NCBI GenBank assembly: GCA_029706075.1
Contig: JAINUG010000168.1
Coordinates: 2,215,273 to 2,279,272, forward strand
Direction of reading: 5' to 3'
DNA: 64,000 bases
From: Aldrovandia affinis
Lineage: Eukaryota; Chordata; Actinopteri; Notacanthiformes; Halosauridae
Shown: piece by piece, positions 1-12,014 of the stretch
Numbering within the stretch: position 1 is the stretch's first letter
How the letters are laid out: each line of letters starts with the position of its first letter
Translations under genes and position numbers: made by a program
The notes under the pieces: generated by a model
The model's input: only the letters and a program-made list of their open reading frames with translations
The model's database searches: none
Told to the model about the DNA's origin: nothing

Positions 1-478
1 CATGTTACCATATTGGACATTTTGGTGTACTTGCATTAAATATATCACATTTTTAATTAGGCTGTATTTATTTAAAGTATATTTTTAAGAGTACATTTAA
101 AAAGAAGTACATTGATTGAAATGAAAGCATATTATTAAAAATTACACTACAATCATTTTTTTTTACAAGGAAAAATGTATTTTATGAAAGTATAATAAAG
201 TATGTATTAAAGTATTAAGTCCAAGCATATTTTATCAGTAAAATATTTAAGCACATTTACATTAGGTTACTTGTAATATACACATTTTAAGTATACTTAA
301 ATTATTCATTAAATTAAATTAAATCAAATACAATTTAAATAACTGTACAATAAAGTACACTTTCCTATGTTAACCCGAATTCCCAAACAATATAAGTGAA
401 TTCCAATTATGTTATAAAAATTACTAACATATTTGAAGTGTATTACAAATAATTTTAATATACTTACATTTCAGTATA
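1..478. other. AT-rich intronic DNA, nothing recognised
   Basis: This stretch is very AT-rich and full of short degenerate tracts such as aagtatattt and aagtacatt. No open frame, inverted repeat or known repeat family was recognised. It lies upstream of an atxn7 coding exon, so it is probably intron. Confidence 0.5.
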
Positions 479-479
479 T

Positions 480-800
480 TGCGCCCGCCCCCCGTACTGC
501 GAGTGAGAAAGGCGAACTGAGCTGCCTCAATGTTGACAGCTTGGTGAATCCTGCCTCAGAGCATGCCTGCTGACAGCCAATCGCCGCTCCTGAGCCGGAC
601 TCCCAGCCAGAGCAGGACTGGCACAGCTTGTACCGATTGTGCCACTGAGGGGCCCCACGAGAAAACGTAGTCACTGCTAGAAGAGGTGTTGGTGGGCCAG
701 TACGGGGAACTCTTCCCTTTAGACCAAATAAAATGTAATGCTAGGAGTTGGCTCTCATTCCCTACAGTCTTGTGTTCAGAATGAACCAACTGAGTTCCTA
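480..800 (+). repeat. SINE-like fragment, probably related to the 5S-type SINE at 20 kb
   Basis: GC-rich compared with its surroundings. The part at about 675-742 (ending ttggtgggccagta and a ttccct..agaccaaataaaa stretch) closely matches 20148-20215 inside the 5S-derived SINE described below. The left part, 480-674, has no clear match in the window. Family assignment is an inference from this one shared block. Confidence 0.4.
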
Positions 801-898
801 TTGCTTGTAGAGAGATGGTAATGGCGGAAGAGCACTCACAGGGGTTAATGTGAACTGTGTAAGATCAGTTGCCCCCATTTGTTTATTTTTCTTCTCAG

Positions 899-1020
899 TT
901 TTGCACCTTCGGAAGCCGACAGTTTGGAAGGAGCTTCTACACGTTTAATCGACGCTGGGATCGAGTTCGATGTGCAGTCAGTGCCATGGTGGACAAGCAC
1001 ATCAATTCTCAGATGTGGAA
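899..1020 (+). CDS. atxn7: atxn7 (ataxin-7), penultimate coding exon
   Basis: The exon starts after a polypyrimidine tract and cttctcag at 897-898 and ends at a gtaagt donor at 1021. It is 122 nt, read in phase 0: FCTFGSRQFGRS, then YTFNRRWDRVRCA, then MVDKHINSQMWK. The last Lys codon is split (aa|g) with the exon at 4303. FCTFGSRQ..GR..Y.F..RW.R.RCA..MV.KH.N.Q.WKKIPP is characteristic of the ataxin-7 family region downstream of the SCA7 domain. Ataxin-7 is a nuclear subunit of the SAGA histone acetyltransferase complex that tethers the H2B deubiquitinase module. The protein start and the polyglutamine region lie left of the window. The C-terminal exon matches ATXN7 itself better than the ATXN7L1/L2 paralogues. 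Confidence 0.85.
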
Positions 1021-1039
1021 GTAAGTTTCTGGATGTGAG

Positions 1040-1420
1040 GGTCATTCATCTTCATACAGACTTCTTCTTCTTCATTTGGGTATATTCTTTTTTCTGCTCC
1101 CATAGGCTCAGGGCCGAGGGCCTTTTACCACCTCAAGCCTAGGGGGGGTTCACCCGGACTATATTTCGGGGCACACCTCCAGCAGCCATGTCACTGTATC
1201 GTCATCCAAAGCCGACAGACCATGGATCCCATTGGGTGCCCGATAAATCGGGAAATCCAGGATGACATGGTCTGCGGTTTGTTCCTCTGCGCCAAATTCA
1301 TACAGACTGATGCCACTACAGAAACAATCAGCTGAAGTAATAGCCTGTACACATATAGAAATTGCTCTATAATAGTGACAGTAAGAACTTATTTTTTTTT
1401 TGTGCAATAATATATGAAAT
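1040..1420. repeat. Unclassified interspersed repeat with a (CTT)n edge
   Basis: Begins beside a short cttcttcttcttc tract and then becomes GC-rich through about 1330 (ggctcagggccgagggcc, then catggtctgcggtttgttcc). On the - strand it reads like the 3' end of a LINE closing in (GAA)n. No reverse transcriptase coding is present, so the assignment is tentative. It lies inside the atxn7 intron. Confidence 0.3.
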
Positions 1421-1454
1421 ATGAATTTTTTACATAATTTTTTACCCAGATTTT

Positions 1455-1795
1455 TTCAGTTTTCTCTCATTTTGGAATGGCCAATTGTATTTGTAAACTT
1501 GTCTCATTGTTGCACAGATATTCTTTCTCATGGTAGGGCATAGCTTCTTTTCACTCTGCAGTCAATCAAGTGAGCTGCACATTGTGTCAGAGGAGGACAC
1601 CTGATTGACCACTGGTCATCTTGCTGACTGATCCTCTCCCCCAATGGGGGGATTGGGCTGGATTCACTGCCAGACCAGGGGGCTCACCCTCACACTAAAA
1701 CAGTACCCTAACCAGATGGAGACCATGGGGCTCATTCACACACTAGAACAGTGCCTTAACAGGATGAGCTACCCAGCAGCCAGCCCATGTTAAAG
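1455..1795 (-). repeat. tRNA-derived SINE, minus strand
   Basis: Read on the - strand it starts ggctggctgctgggtagctc, a tRNA-like head with an A-box-like tagctcatcctg. It ends in a caattggccattcc tail that resembles the tails of the SINEs at 20.6 and 23.5 kb. A poly(A/T)-rich tract at 1813-1838 separates it from the next repeat. The inner body contains an inverted-looking ccccaatggggg motif. Confidence 0.4.
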
Positions 1796-1837
1796 ATATA
1801 AATTTCTTTCTTAAAAAAAAAAAAAAAAAGAAAAAAA

Positions 1838-2035
1838 GTGTATTCCCCAATTTGGAGTGCTCAGTCATAATTGTAGGCCTGTCCCTCAGTCAGTAGGAGA
1901 GGGTGCAGACTAGAATGTGTGTCCTTCATAATGCAGCCAGTCTATTGCATGCATGCCTCTTTCTCTCAAATGCACCTGTTGAGCTATGCTAACTGTAGGA
2001 CTGCCCACAATGCAGGCACCCAGTGACCCACTGAA
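1838..2035. repeat. SINE-like repeat, left half, split by the 2036-3429 element
   Basis: Opens with ccccaatttggagtgctcag and carries a ggagagggtgcagacta block, recalling a common fish SINE layout. The sequence stops at the inverted-repeat element starting at 2036 and appears to resume at 3430-3530 (gagtttctcctctacgagg). The repeat was therefore probably present before that element inserted. Confidence 0.35.
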
Positions 2036-2224
2036 CTGGGGCCTCATTTATAAAACATGCTTACGCACAGATTTGATCTTAGAACGTGCGTACGCTCAAA
2101 TCCACGCCAAAGTTCAGATTTATAAAAACGGTCTTTGAGGTGGAAAAGTACTCAGCTCCACGTCAGGTTTCAACTTGGCTTACGCACGTTTCCTTGTGGC
2201 AATGTTGGAGTACTGCAGGTATTC

Positions 2225-2613
2225 GCGGTCTCGTCTCCACCTCGCTGGTGGAACGACCTTCGGCAATCGGTCAGGACCACGGAATCACTTGCGATCTTCC
2301 GCAAGAGACTCAAAACCCACCTTTTCAGACTCCACTACCACTGAATTCTGTACATCTAGCTAACTGTCATCAACACTGCCTACTTGCTCAATACCCCTGC
2401 TTACTCCATTAAAAAAAACCGAACTAACCTTTTCCTTCCCAGTGTTACAGGTATGGTACGCAGCTGGCTGCAATGATGTCTATCGCTGTATTACTGCACT
2501 GATCTCTTGCGCGTACTATGATTGTTCCTACCATGTATTAATGTACATATTGTAAGTCGCTCTGGATAAGAGCGTCTGCTAAATGCTTAAAATGTAAATG
2601 TAATGTAAAATGT
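2225..2613 (+). mobile_element. L2-type LINE, 3' end fragment
   Basis: Matches the C-terminal codons and 3' tail of the longer L2 copies at 39-42 and 50-53 kb: a WWNDL..S.R..ESL.IFRKRLKTHLFRLHYH region (tggtggaacgacct at 2246, gacttcaaaaccc-like at 2308). It ends with the taagtcgctctggataagag stem-loop at 2551 and a taaatg/taatg repeat. It is 5'-truncated, as expected for target-primed reverse transcription, and nested within the 2036-3429 element. Confidence 0.8.
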
Positions 2614-2663
2614 ATTCGGAAATCTGAGAGCGCTAACATGTCGTGTGCTGCCTAATTGTTTCC

Positions 2664-2726
2664 TCATTATTATTACTATTATTATTATTATTATTATTAG
2701 TAGTAGTAGTAGTAGTAGTAGTAGTA
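2664..2726. repeat. Trinucleotide microsatellite (ATT)n then (AGT)n
   Basis: About ten ATT units pass directly into about nine AGT units, directly downstream of the L2 tail. Confidence 0.9.
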
Positions 2727-3429
2727 TTACCAAATTGAACACACTGCTTAGGCTATACGTAATGGTTTGCACAATAAAGTTATAAAAAAATGAAAACAAC
2801 ATAAGCTAGGCTACTTGTGGAAAACAAAACAAAAACACACATTGATTTTCCAAAACGACCCATATTAGCATAATTGACACATCCTTGAAGGACATTTATT
2901 TAATATAGATATTATGTTCCACACGTGTAAAACATTTTGGTCAATCTATAGGCTATAAAATGTCCAATAATGCAGTGGTTTGCAAGAGGAAGAATGGCAG
3001 CATTGTCACTTCTCGAAGATATCGTCAACCGTGCAATAAGAAGGGAAGGAGTTTTAAATCAAACCAATTTTTCTTTACGTCCTTCAGGGACCTTTGCTGC
3101 CCCCTCACCTCGTTCACAGCCTGGGATACAGACTGCCAGGCCACATACTTGGTTTTACTGGTAACGCTACTGGAAAGACTCCCAAACAGAGAGTGCATCT
3201 GCACCTCCGCCAACGGGACCTCGATTTCGGCCTTGCTAAAATTATTTTTCTTGCAGCTCGCCATTATCAAGTAGAGGATTTGTGTTTTGATTCGAGCTCC
3301 TTTATATGCTAATGACATTATATGTGCGTACATTCAGTTTCTCTGAATCACACTTACGCACATTTCAGAAATGATCTTAGATAAAATGTAGGATGGTTTC
3401 TACGCAACTTTTTATAAATGAGGCCCCAG

Positions 3430-3530
3430 GAGTTTCTCCTCTACGAGGAGGCAGGGAGTACACTGGTGACTGAATCCCAGCCACAGTCAGCACTGGCACG
3501 GTCAGGATTCAATCTACTTGCAAGAATTGA
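3430..3530. repeat. SINE-like repeat, right half
   Basis: Begins immediately after the right inverted end of the 2036-3429 element with aggagtttctcctctacgag and ends near gcacggtcaggattcaatc. It appears to continue the repeat broken at 2035. Confidence 0.35.
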
Positions 3531-4033
3531 AAAATCCTTGATAGACTGTAATTTGGTTCAGTCCTATGACAGTATAAATAAATGCAGTTGAATTGAAAGA
3601 GGCTTCTTTCAGATTTTATGTTCATGTCTTTCATGTCAGTTATTCTAATGTTCCATAACTTGTTCCATGGTATTGATTCTTGAACATGCTAAAAAAGAGT
3701 CAATCATCAGTACTCAATTTTGAAAAGATAAAATAGCTTATTAAATATTGTTTATGACCCAAACTATAAATTAGTGTTAAAAAATTTAGATATGGCAGCA
3801 AACATGACCAAAAAAATTAAGAAAACCAAGGCACTCCTTTTTATAAAAATGTTAAAAAAAACAGCGATGCATATCAGCACAGCTTGCCTTCATCACAAAT
3901 AATCCAGAAATAGTTTTTAATATATATTTTTAAACAATACTGTCCTCTCCTACTGAAAGGCTTTCAGTGACCAGCATTATTTCGAATTCTGTGAGATGGA
4001 ACCACCTGACAGGCAGTATAGCAGCAAATGAAC

Positions 4034-4195
4034 ATTGTGAACATTGTGGTTCTCTGTGGCTCAGTTGGTAGAGCACAGCGTTGGCAACGCTTAGGTTGTG
4101 GGTTCAATCCCCACTGGGGCCACATGTACTGAAAATGTATACATTCACTACTGTAAGTCGCTTTGGAGAAAAGCGTCTGCTAAATGGCGTATATT
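4034..4195 (+). repeat. tRNA-derived SINE with an L2 (UnaL2-like) 3' tail
   Basis: The head has an A box (tggctcagttggtagagc, about 4056) and a B box (gggttcaatccccac, about 4099), as in a tRNA-derived polymerase III promoter. After a short linker comes gtaagtcgctttggagaaaa gcgtctgctaaatgg, which matches the 3' stem-loop of the L2 LINEs in this window. It ends in (ATT)n. Such SINEs are expected to borrow the LINE reverse transcriptase. It lies in the intron just before the final atxn7 exon. It is not a working tRNA: there is no foldable acceptor or anticodon arm. Confidence 0.85.
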
Positions 4196-4302
4196 ATTAT
4201 TATTATAAACTAGGAAATGTAGCTAGTATTTGTAAAAAAAATAAAAGAAAGATTTCTCACACAACACATTACCTTCCCATCATTAGCTTCTTTCTCTTCT
4301 AG

Positions 4303-5209
4303 GAAAATTCCCCCTGTCTCGCAGAATACTTCCCACTCGATGCCCCACAAGACGAGCCCAAACTCCCTGCCCTTGTCCCACTACAACACCAGCACCACTG
4401 GGTTCCTGTCCCACTCCAACGCCGGTGACGCTGATGTTCAGATGAGCTCATCCTCCCCTGCCGTCTCCTCACCCATGTACTCACAGTCCTTCGACAGCAA
4501 GTCAGTGCTCTCATATGGGACAACATTGAGTGTCCGCGAGGACCACCCCTCCTACAGCACCCAGCCCAGGCAGGTCCCCTCCCTCGCGTCCAGCAGGCCC
4601 CTAAAAACCAGACCGAGCACCAAGGCCTTCAGATCCAGGGAGCCTTCAGCCACCATCAGCCTCAGCTCGGGCAAGAAGAGGAAGAACAGTTCACCACTGT
4701 CGGTTTACCCCATGCACCCCACCAAGTCTTCCTCCTCCTCTTCCTCAGTCTCGTCCACCCTGAAGAAGAACTGCGCACTGTACTGCGGAGGATCAGGGAC
4801 CATGTACCTCCCCTCGCTCACAATCTTGTCCTCACACAGTGTGGGGCTCAACTCCGCCGCCGGCTGGACCAACTCCTTCAGCCTCAAACACAACCAATCA
4901 GGGAGGGGCCCCCCATCAGGAAGCCCTGCAGAGCCAATCAAGCGCATGAGTGTGGTGATGAACAGCAGTGATTCCACACTCTCTCTTGGTCCCTTCCTCC
5001 ACCAGGCCAGCGAGCACCAACTCGTGGGTACCAACTCGCACAGACACGGGCACATGCACGCGTCCCTGGACTGCCGTCTGGAAGGGAAGAGGCGAAAGGG
5101 TCCCCACGCCTCCAGCGGCCGATGCCCCGGAAGGCCCCTTAAAGTGGCCAAGCTGCCCGCGGTCAACAACATTCATGGCAAGCATGGCCGAACCATCCCA
5201 GGGACATAA
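4303..5209 (+). CDS. atxn7: atxn7 (ataxin-7), terminal coding exon
   Basis: The exon follows ttctcttctag (AG at 4301-4302). Its first base completes the Lys codon split from the previous exon, giving KKIPPVSQNTSH. It encodes 302 further codons and ends at TAA 5207-5209. Landmarks are a basic GKKRKNSSPLSV stretch, a serine run after HPTK, then DNQSGRGPP-like NQSGRGPPSGSPAEPIKRMS, then NSSDSTLSLGPF, and finally KVAKLPAVNN..GKHGRTIPGT. These blocks match the ATXN7 C-terminus in order. The human protein continues roughly 16 residues past TIPG, whereas this one stops after TIPGT. The serine- and proline-rich sequence predicts a disordered tail with nuclear localisation signals. Base composition is GC-rich relative to the flanks. 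psmd6 follows in convergent orientation. Confidence 0.92.
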
Positions 5210-6431
5210 GAGCTTTCCAACAACTCATTCACATGACAGGTGGGCCTTCTGCTGACCTCCTATCGGCCTTCCAGAATGCTCTCTCCTCCTCTAGTTTTTT
5301 TTACTATAATTGTTTATAATTTTTTATAAAGGATTTCCCAGATATCAATATATTTTATTAGAAGGCATTACAGTAAATTTAGTTAATTTAATTTGCTATT
5401 CAAAAGCTAAGTAATGGTTTGTATAGTTGCTTTACATAAAGCCAGTTATTGTTGTTGATGAAGTTGCTTGAACAGTCACTAGTATTCAAATGCAGGACAA
5501 TACTATATTGCCACTGTTTAACATAGGACAAAGGTAAAAACCAGTTCACCAGTTTCTTCCTTTGGGTCAGTGAGATTACTGTTATTGAGACTCTTTTCAC
5601 ACACATGAATGTTCAGAATGATATTTGAAAATGGTAACCAAGAACAAATTAGGTAAAAAATGAATGGCTTGCATATCAATTGCTGTCCATTAAAAGTGTT
5701 CACAGGTAGGTGAAGGCTACTGTAATAGGGCCACAATCAGACATAGGAAGCGGTGAGGTGAGTTAACCTTTAATAACGCTTCTTCTTGATTCCTGTCTCC
5801 TCCAGCCAAAGGCGTGGCCCTGATGAGGGTTGTTTGGTTCTTGCTGTCCTGAGCAGAACCACTGCACTGTCTCCCTCGGTACTCCAAATCAGATGAGGCC
5901 TTGTCTCAATTCCCCATGATCCTCAGGGGTGGAGACCTGTCGAGCAGTCAGTGGCCATGGAATTCCCCAAATGGAGCCATGTCTGCAGCTGGGCCGCTTG
6001 CCATGGAAGCCCTACTCTGACAAAGGGCCAGCACGCATTGGGTCATTGTTGCTCGTGTCAGTGTTCAGTATGCTGGATCCACTGGCTGATCTTCCTGTAG
6101 AAGGAGATTGTGTTCTGTGACCACACACTGAAGCTCTAAGTTACAGACTAAGGGCTTGGTAGTGCAGAGGGGCAGCCACACACATACACTATTGCATTAG
6201 GGAGTAACTAGCGCTTTGGCAATGAAACTCGTTCTCTTTCTTGTAGTGCAGATGCAAAAGTACACAGTCTGTGTTTTAGCAGGTTCTGCTAAATTGTGTT
6301 TGAAGAGTTTGAAGTTTGAAGAGGCTAAACCATCACTTGAAGCCAAGCCTCTGACTAAGTAGGTGGATATGGGTAAGAATCTGCCAGAAGTTCCCATTAA
6401 CACTGATAACCACTAATTCTACTGGATTTTA
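5210..6431 (+). other. Probable atxn7 3' untranslated region, proximal part
   Basis: No coding signal or recognised repeat follows the atxn7 stop until the inserted element at 6432. Because no AATAAA lies close after the stop, a long 3'UTR reaching toward the signal at 11672 is plausible, but this is inference. A second conserved-looking GC-richer patch lies at 5805-6120. Confidence 0.4.
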
Positions 6432-6481
6432 GGCTGTGTTCACACGGACAATAGGGTATGCGTCAGATTGACGGATAGGTA

Positions 6482-7916
<1,435 letters not shown>

Positions 7917-8109
7917 TATGTGTTGGTGGTGTGATGTAGGCATGTTCGCGGTTTGCTACTATGCTAGCATTTCAAATTGAAATCCTGTCAACTAGAATAA
8001 ATATATATTGTAAAATTTTAATTGAGCTTTAGTATATTTACTATGAGATTTTAGTATATAAGGTCACAGTAATGATATAAAACAATATATATAAAACAAT
8101 GCTAATAAT

Positions 8110-8245
8110 TTTACGCTAACCTGTAATATCCTATAATGTTGGATCTATCGTAGCTAGCCTCATAGGCTTAGTGAGGTAAATTAGCATTTTTGCTAACCTG
8201 TCATATCCTATAGCTAGCTAGCCTAATATTCTTTGTGAGGTAAAT
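8110..8245. repeat. Imperfect tandem duplication inside the Harbinger-like element
   Basis: The block gctaacctgtaatatcctat..gcttagtgaggtaaat (about 8114-8178) recurs with small changes at about 8193-8242 (gctaacctgtcatatcctat..tttgtgaggtaaat). Confidence 0.55.
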
Positions 8246-8283
8246 AAATGCACACATTTTGTTACTAAACTGAAGTGTGGACA

Positions 8284-8304
8284 CACTGACACACACACAC
8301 ACAC
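8284..8304. repeat. Short (AC)n microsatellite
   Basis: About ten AC units. A similar short run lies at 8896-8914. Confidence 0.8.
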
Positions 8305-8614
8305 TGAGCTTGCCATGAGCTGTCTTTATCCATTTATTTTCGGAATATATTGAACGGTGAATGCTCACAGCGGAATCCACGTTGTTACAAAAACAAACAC
8401 CTGAAAGCCCGCCCACTGAATTCCAGCTCCCGCTCCTATTGGTTGACGCATTAGTATGTCAGAGGGCACTCCGTTCACCAACTTTTTTAACGGACAACAG
8501 AGTGTTGTAACTTGCATTGGCCTCTGTGATGCGCCAACGCACTACTCTCATTGAAAACAATGGCAGAACTGCATTTTTGATGCATACCCCATTGTCCGTG
8601 TAAACACAGCCTTA

Positions 8615-9726
8615 TTTATTCACTTCAATTTATTTAGCTTAAGTTCATCTAGGGAACAATGTTTGTCCAAGAACACCAACCTGGTTAGATCCAGTTAAAA
8701 GTCCAACAGGTCTAAGCCAACACATATTCAACAGATGCCTAATACTTGCGGTGTTTATAAGTCTGTTAAAAAGTGATCCTGGTTGATAATATAAACAAGG
8801 GCATATGCAGTAGGAGAAAAATAAAGCCATCTTTTATACATTTAATAATGAATTGCCTGATGAGTTGAAGTCTAGCAAACTCTTTCTTTCTCTCTCACAC
8901 ACACACACACACCTGAAGACCAAACTGAACTTTTAGAATAATAATCACAGGACCATACTTGATGTATAATTACTTTTCCATTTAAAAGCTAGTTTTTATG
9001 AACGTAACCTATCAGTGTTTTGAATGTGAGATCAGATACACTAAACACAAGCATTGGTGCCTTAAACTAAATTGGCTTGACATGCATGTGTGGTTCTGGT
9101 GTAGGTCCTTTATTTGGAGTTGGCAGGAGACTACTGTGAATAGTATTGACTAAATGGAACACTATTTTGTATATGGATAATGCAAGTTTGTTTTTCGTCC
9201 CCACTGATGGATAAATGCAGCAAATATTGTGTAAGCAGTGCTGAGCACAGGTCAGGCATACCTTGGAATGATCAATTCACTGTTACTGAATGTGTTCGCA
9301 AGCCACAAAAAGCTTTCAGATAAACTTCATTATTTCAGAATTAAACCTGGGGAAAATGATTGTATGGACGTACTAGTTAATCATCAACCATTGTTGCGAA
9401 TATCATTTTGGAAAATGAAAGCTTCAACAAATGTTTGCTTGCAAAAAGAAAGCCTGTATTTATATTATAGTAATGATGACTGCAGGCCATTATGAACTCC
9501 ACTTTCACAAAATACTTTCATTTGCTAATAATATCGTGTGATCCAAAAACCAGACATCAGAAATCAGATTTTGTGTTGATTTTCAGAATGTAGTGCTTAG
9601 GAGTGATTTGCCAAGACCTAAGCTCAAGCCCCCACCCCCTATGACAAGTCGAGCCTTAAGTTGGTCTGATTGTGAAAGTTTAGGTCTAGACAAGACTGTG
9701 AAACTGACATGCAACATATACAAACA
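8615..9726. other. Probable atxn7 3' region, no gene seen
   Basis: AT-rich sequence with no coding signal, inverted repeats or recognised repeat apart from the (CA)n run near 8896. Confidence 0.35.
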
Positions 9727-10345
9727 GAATTATTTCAGAATCAGAATTATTTATTCGCCAAGTACGATGTACAAGGAATTTGCCCTAGTGCAAGGGTGTC
9801 AACAGACAACCAAAACAATAACAAGAGCTTAGAGGGAAAAAAAATAGTGTAATAAAAATACAATACAATACAATACAATATAATATAATACAGTACAGTG
9901 CTAATATACAAATATACAAATACAGTACAGATAATGGTTATGTACACAGTTAAGGTGCAAGAGTGTGCAAAAGGGCAGAGTAGAAGTCACAGTTAATGGC
10001 ACAGTTAAAGTGGGAGTGTGCAAGAGAACGGGGGGGATAGAGGAAGGGTCTTTGTTTAGGAGGATTATGGCTTGGGGAAAGAAGTTGTTCAGGTGGCGTT
10101 TAGTCCTAGTCTTTAGGGCTCTCACTCTCGGTCTCCGCTGAGAGGCACAGAGAGAAGATCGATTAGATTTAAGTCTTGATTTCTGGTAGATGAGATCTGA
10201 GTCAAGGGAAGCACAATTCCAGTCAGGAATAGTGTGAATTTGAAACATCTTTGCACACTGTTGTATTAGAAACATTTTTGGCAAACCCTTAATAAAATGG
10301 GATTTAAGTATAGCTGCTGCATGCTCCAGCTTCTCTTGCATCTAC
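9727..10345. repeat. Unclassified interspersed repeat with an (AATAC)n tract
   Basis: Opens with agaatcagaattatttattc, followed by a gtacaaggaatttgcc block and an (AATAC)n microsatellite at about 9850-9900. The remainder includes a tcactctcggtctccgctga block. The opening resembles a widely seen fish retroelement 3' end (agaatcagaa..tttatt), but no coding region is present, so the family is not assigned. Confidence 0.35.
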
Positions 10346-11671
10346 AGATTTCTGAATCATGATGTCAGGCACCCGATGTAGCCGTAAGGCAGTCAGTTTT
10401 CTATCTTTTTATTTAGCCTTTCTCTTGTATGTATTATAAAATATTGCATTATCCCTATTTCAAAGTACATCTTTTGTGAAATATTGTACATATTTAAATA
10501 TGTATTTTTGCACAGGGTTTTTTTTATATCCATTTTTGGTACAATTGATCAATTTAATTTGATTTATTTAATCAAAATGAATAAGTTAAATTACTTCAGT
10601 GGTTCACTGCCAAGCCAATAATGCAATATGCCTATAAATACAGATGGACTGTCTCTTAAATAAGTCTTTGAATCTTTTGAAGGTGAAGTGATGTGACTTA
10701 AAGGCAACCTATGGAACAATTAAGACATTTAAACTGGGATGTCCCAGGAGCAAGCTTGTGGTCCTTTTATCATGTTAACCAGAAAAGCAAAGCCACTACT
10801 GAATTTCAGCACTGTTCCAATCACTGGATATGCTGTCTAACTGGCTTGTATATCAAGACAATTCATGCTTGTGATGTCAACATTCCCTATTGGCCACGCT
10901 TTCCCTTTAATGTTGTGGGGAGCAGGATAGTTACTGAAATACTCATTCATGGGCAATGCAACTGCTTGCATCATGCTTGCCAAACATTTATTTAAAACAC
11001 TATTATTGAGGATTTTGTTTTGCAGCTTTTACAATACATTTTAAGAAGAAAGTGCCTGACAATACTTTCAGATTAGGACTGTTTTAAGTGTCGCTTATTT
11101 TCCCCTGAAAAGACCTGAATGTTTGAAATTATTTAGGTTTCTTTCTTACACCTGTTTATGGGTCTTAATTGTAAAGTATGATGCAATGTTGGTTAGCTTA
11201 AATGAGACTCCAGCACACAGGTCCTGCTCTTGAAAACCTGAAGTGGTGGTTTCCCATTTGTCCTGTTAAATTCTGTTAGACTCCTGTTTAATTGTAATCC
11301 AGATTTTTTATTTTTTATTAATTATATATATATATTTTTTTTTACCTCAATTGAAATTGTATTTTGTTCTGAACCTGAGGGTGTTCATTTATGACTGCAG
11401 GTATGTTGTGTTCTGCTAGTGTTTCCATGTGATAGAACTACGGAAAGATACTTCTTGATTTAGCACTATGGATGTGTAATGTGAATTTACCACAAAAAGC
11501 AGCTCACGAGGGAAGTGCATAAGTGTGTGTAGTTGATTTCTGTATACATAATCGAATGCATTTGATCAGCTGGACTTTGCATTAGCTTCTGTCATTCATG
11601 AACAAATGTCATAGGATAGATTTTAAATATTTTAAGAGATTGTATAGTCTGTTTTGTAACAGTTTTCTGTA
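10346..11671 (+). other. Probable distal atxn7 3'UTR
   Basis: Non-repetitive AT-rich sequence leading to a consensus poly(A) signal. A 94-codon open frame at 10711-10995 shows no recognisable domain and is judged chance. Confidence 0.35.
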
Positions 11672-11677
11672 AATAAA
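11672..11677 (+). terminator. Candidate poly(A) signal AATAAA, possibly atxn7
   Basis: AATAAA inside ctgtaaataaaaattattta, followed by T-rich sequence, on the atxn7 strand and with no other gene between. Assigning it to atxn7 would mean a 3'UTR of about 6.5 kb including inserted transposons, so it is only a candidate. Confidence 0.35.
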
Positions 11678-12014
11678 AATTATTTATACTGTTATTTATA
11701 CATTAAAATCTAATCTTGGTTGCTTCTTCTGAAATGGCGCATCCAAAGCAAAGAAATATTTGCTTGTTGTGGTGAAGAAAATAATGACATATGGTGTTCT
11801 ATCCCCAACAACTGATCCAGGATTTAGGAACCCCAATACTAAACATTGTTTAAAAACACTGGTTCAGGCTTAGTGCTAAACAAGTTTGTCTCTATACTAT
11901 TAAGCTCCACATTAACACAGTTAACAAGCATTGATGAAGCATCGGTGAATCATGTGTGCTGGCGGTTTGCAAGGAGAGGATTGGTAACCACTGCTCTAGA
12001 ATAAAACAGTAGAG

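Larger units (their letters stand above)
2036..3429. mobile_element. Non-autonomous DNA transposon with perfect 20-bp terminal inverted repeats
   Basis: The left end at 2036-2055 is ctggggcctcatttataaaa and the right end at 3410-3429 is its exact reverse complement. Both sub-termini repeat ttacgcac and gatcttag motifs in inverted orientation. There is no transposase frame. The TIR resembles PIF/Harbinger-type ends, but no clean TWA target duplication is visible, so the superfamily is uncertain. An L2 LINE tail (2225-2613) and a trinucleotide microsatellite lie inside, so it hosts later insertions. Confidence 0.65.

Noticed and set aside
4034..4195. Possible tRNA gene (A and B boxes)
   Set aside because: The internal promoter boxes are there, but there is no complementary acceptor stem or anticodon arm and it carries an L2-type tail. 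It is a SINE.
10711..10995. 94-codon open frame on the plus strand
   Set aside because: No domain, no splice context and no codon bias sign; it lies in the presumed atxn7 3'UTR.
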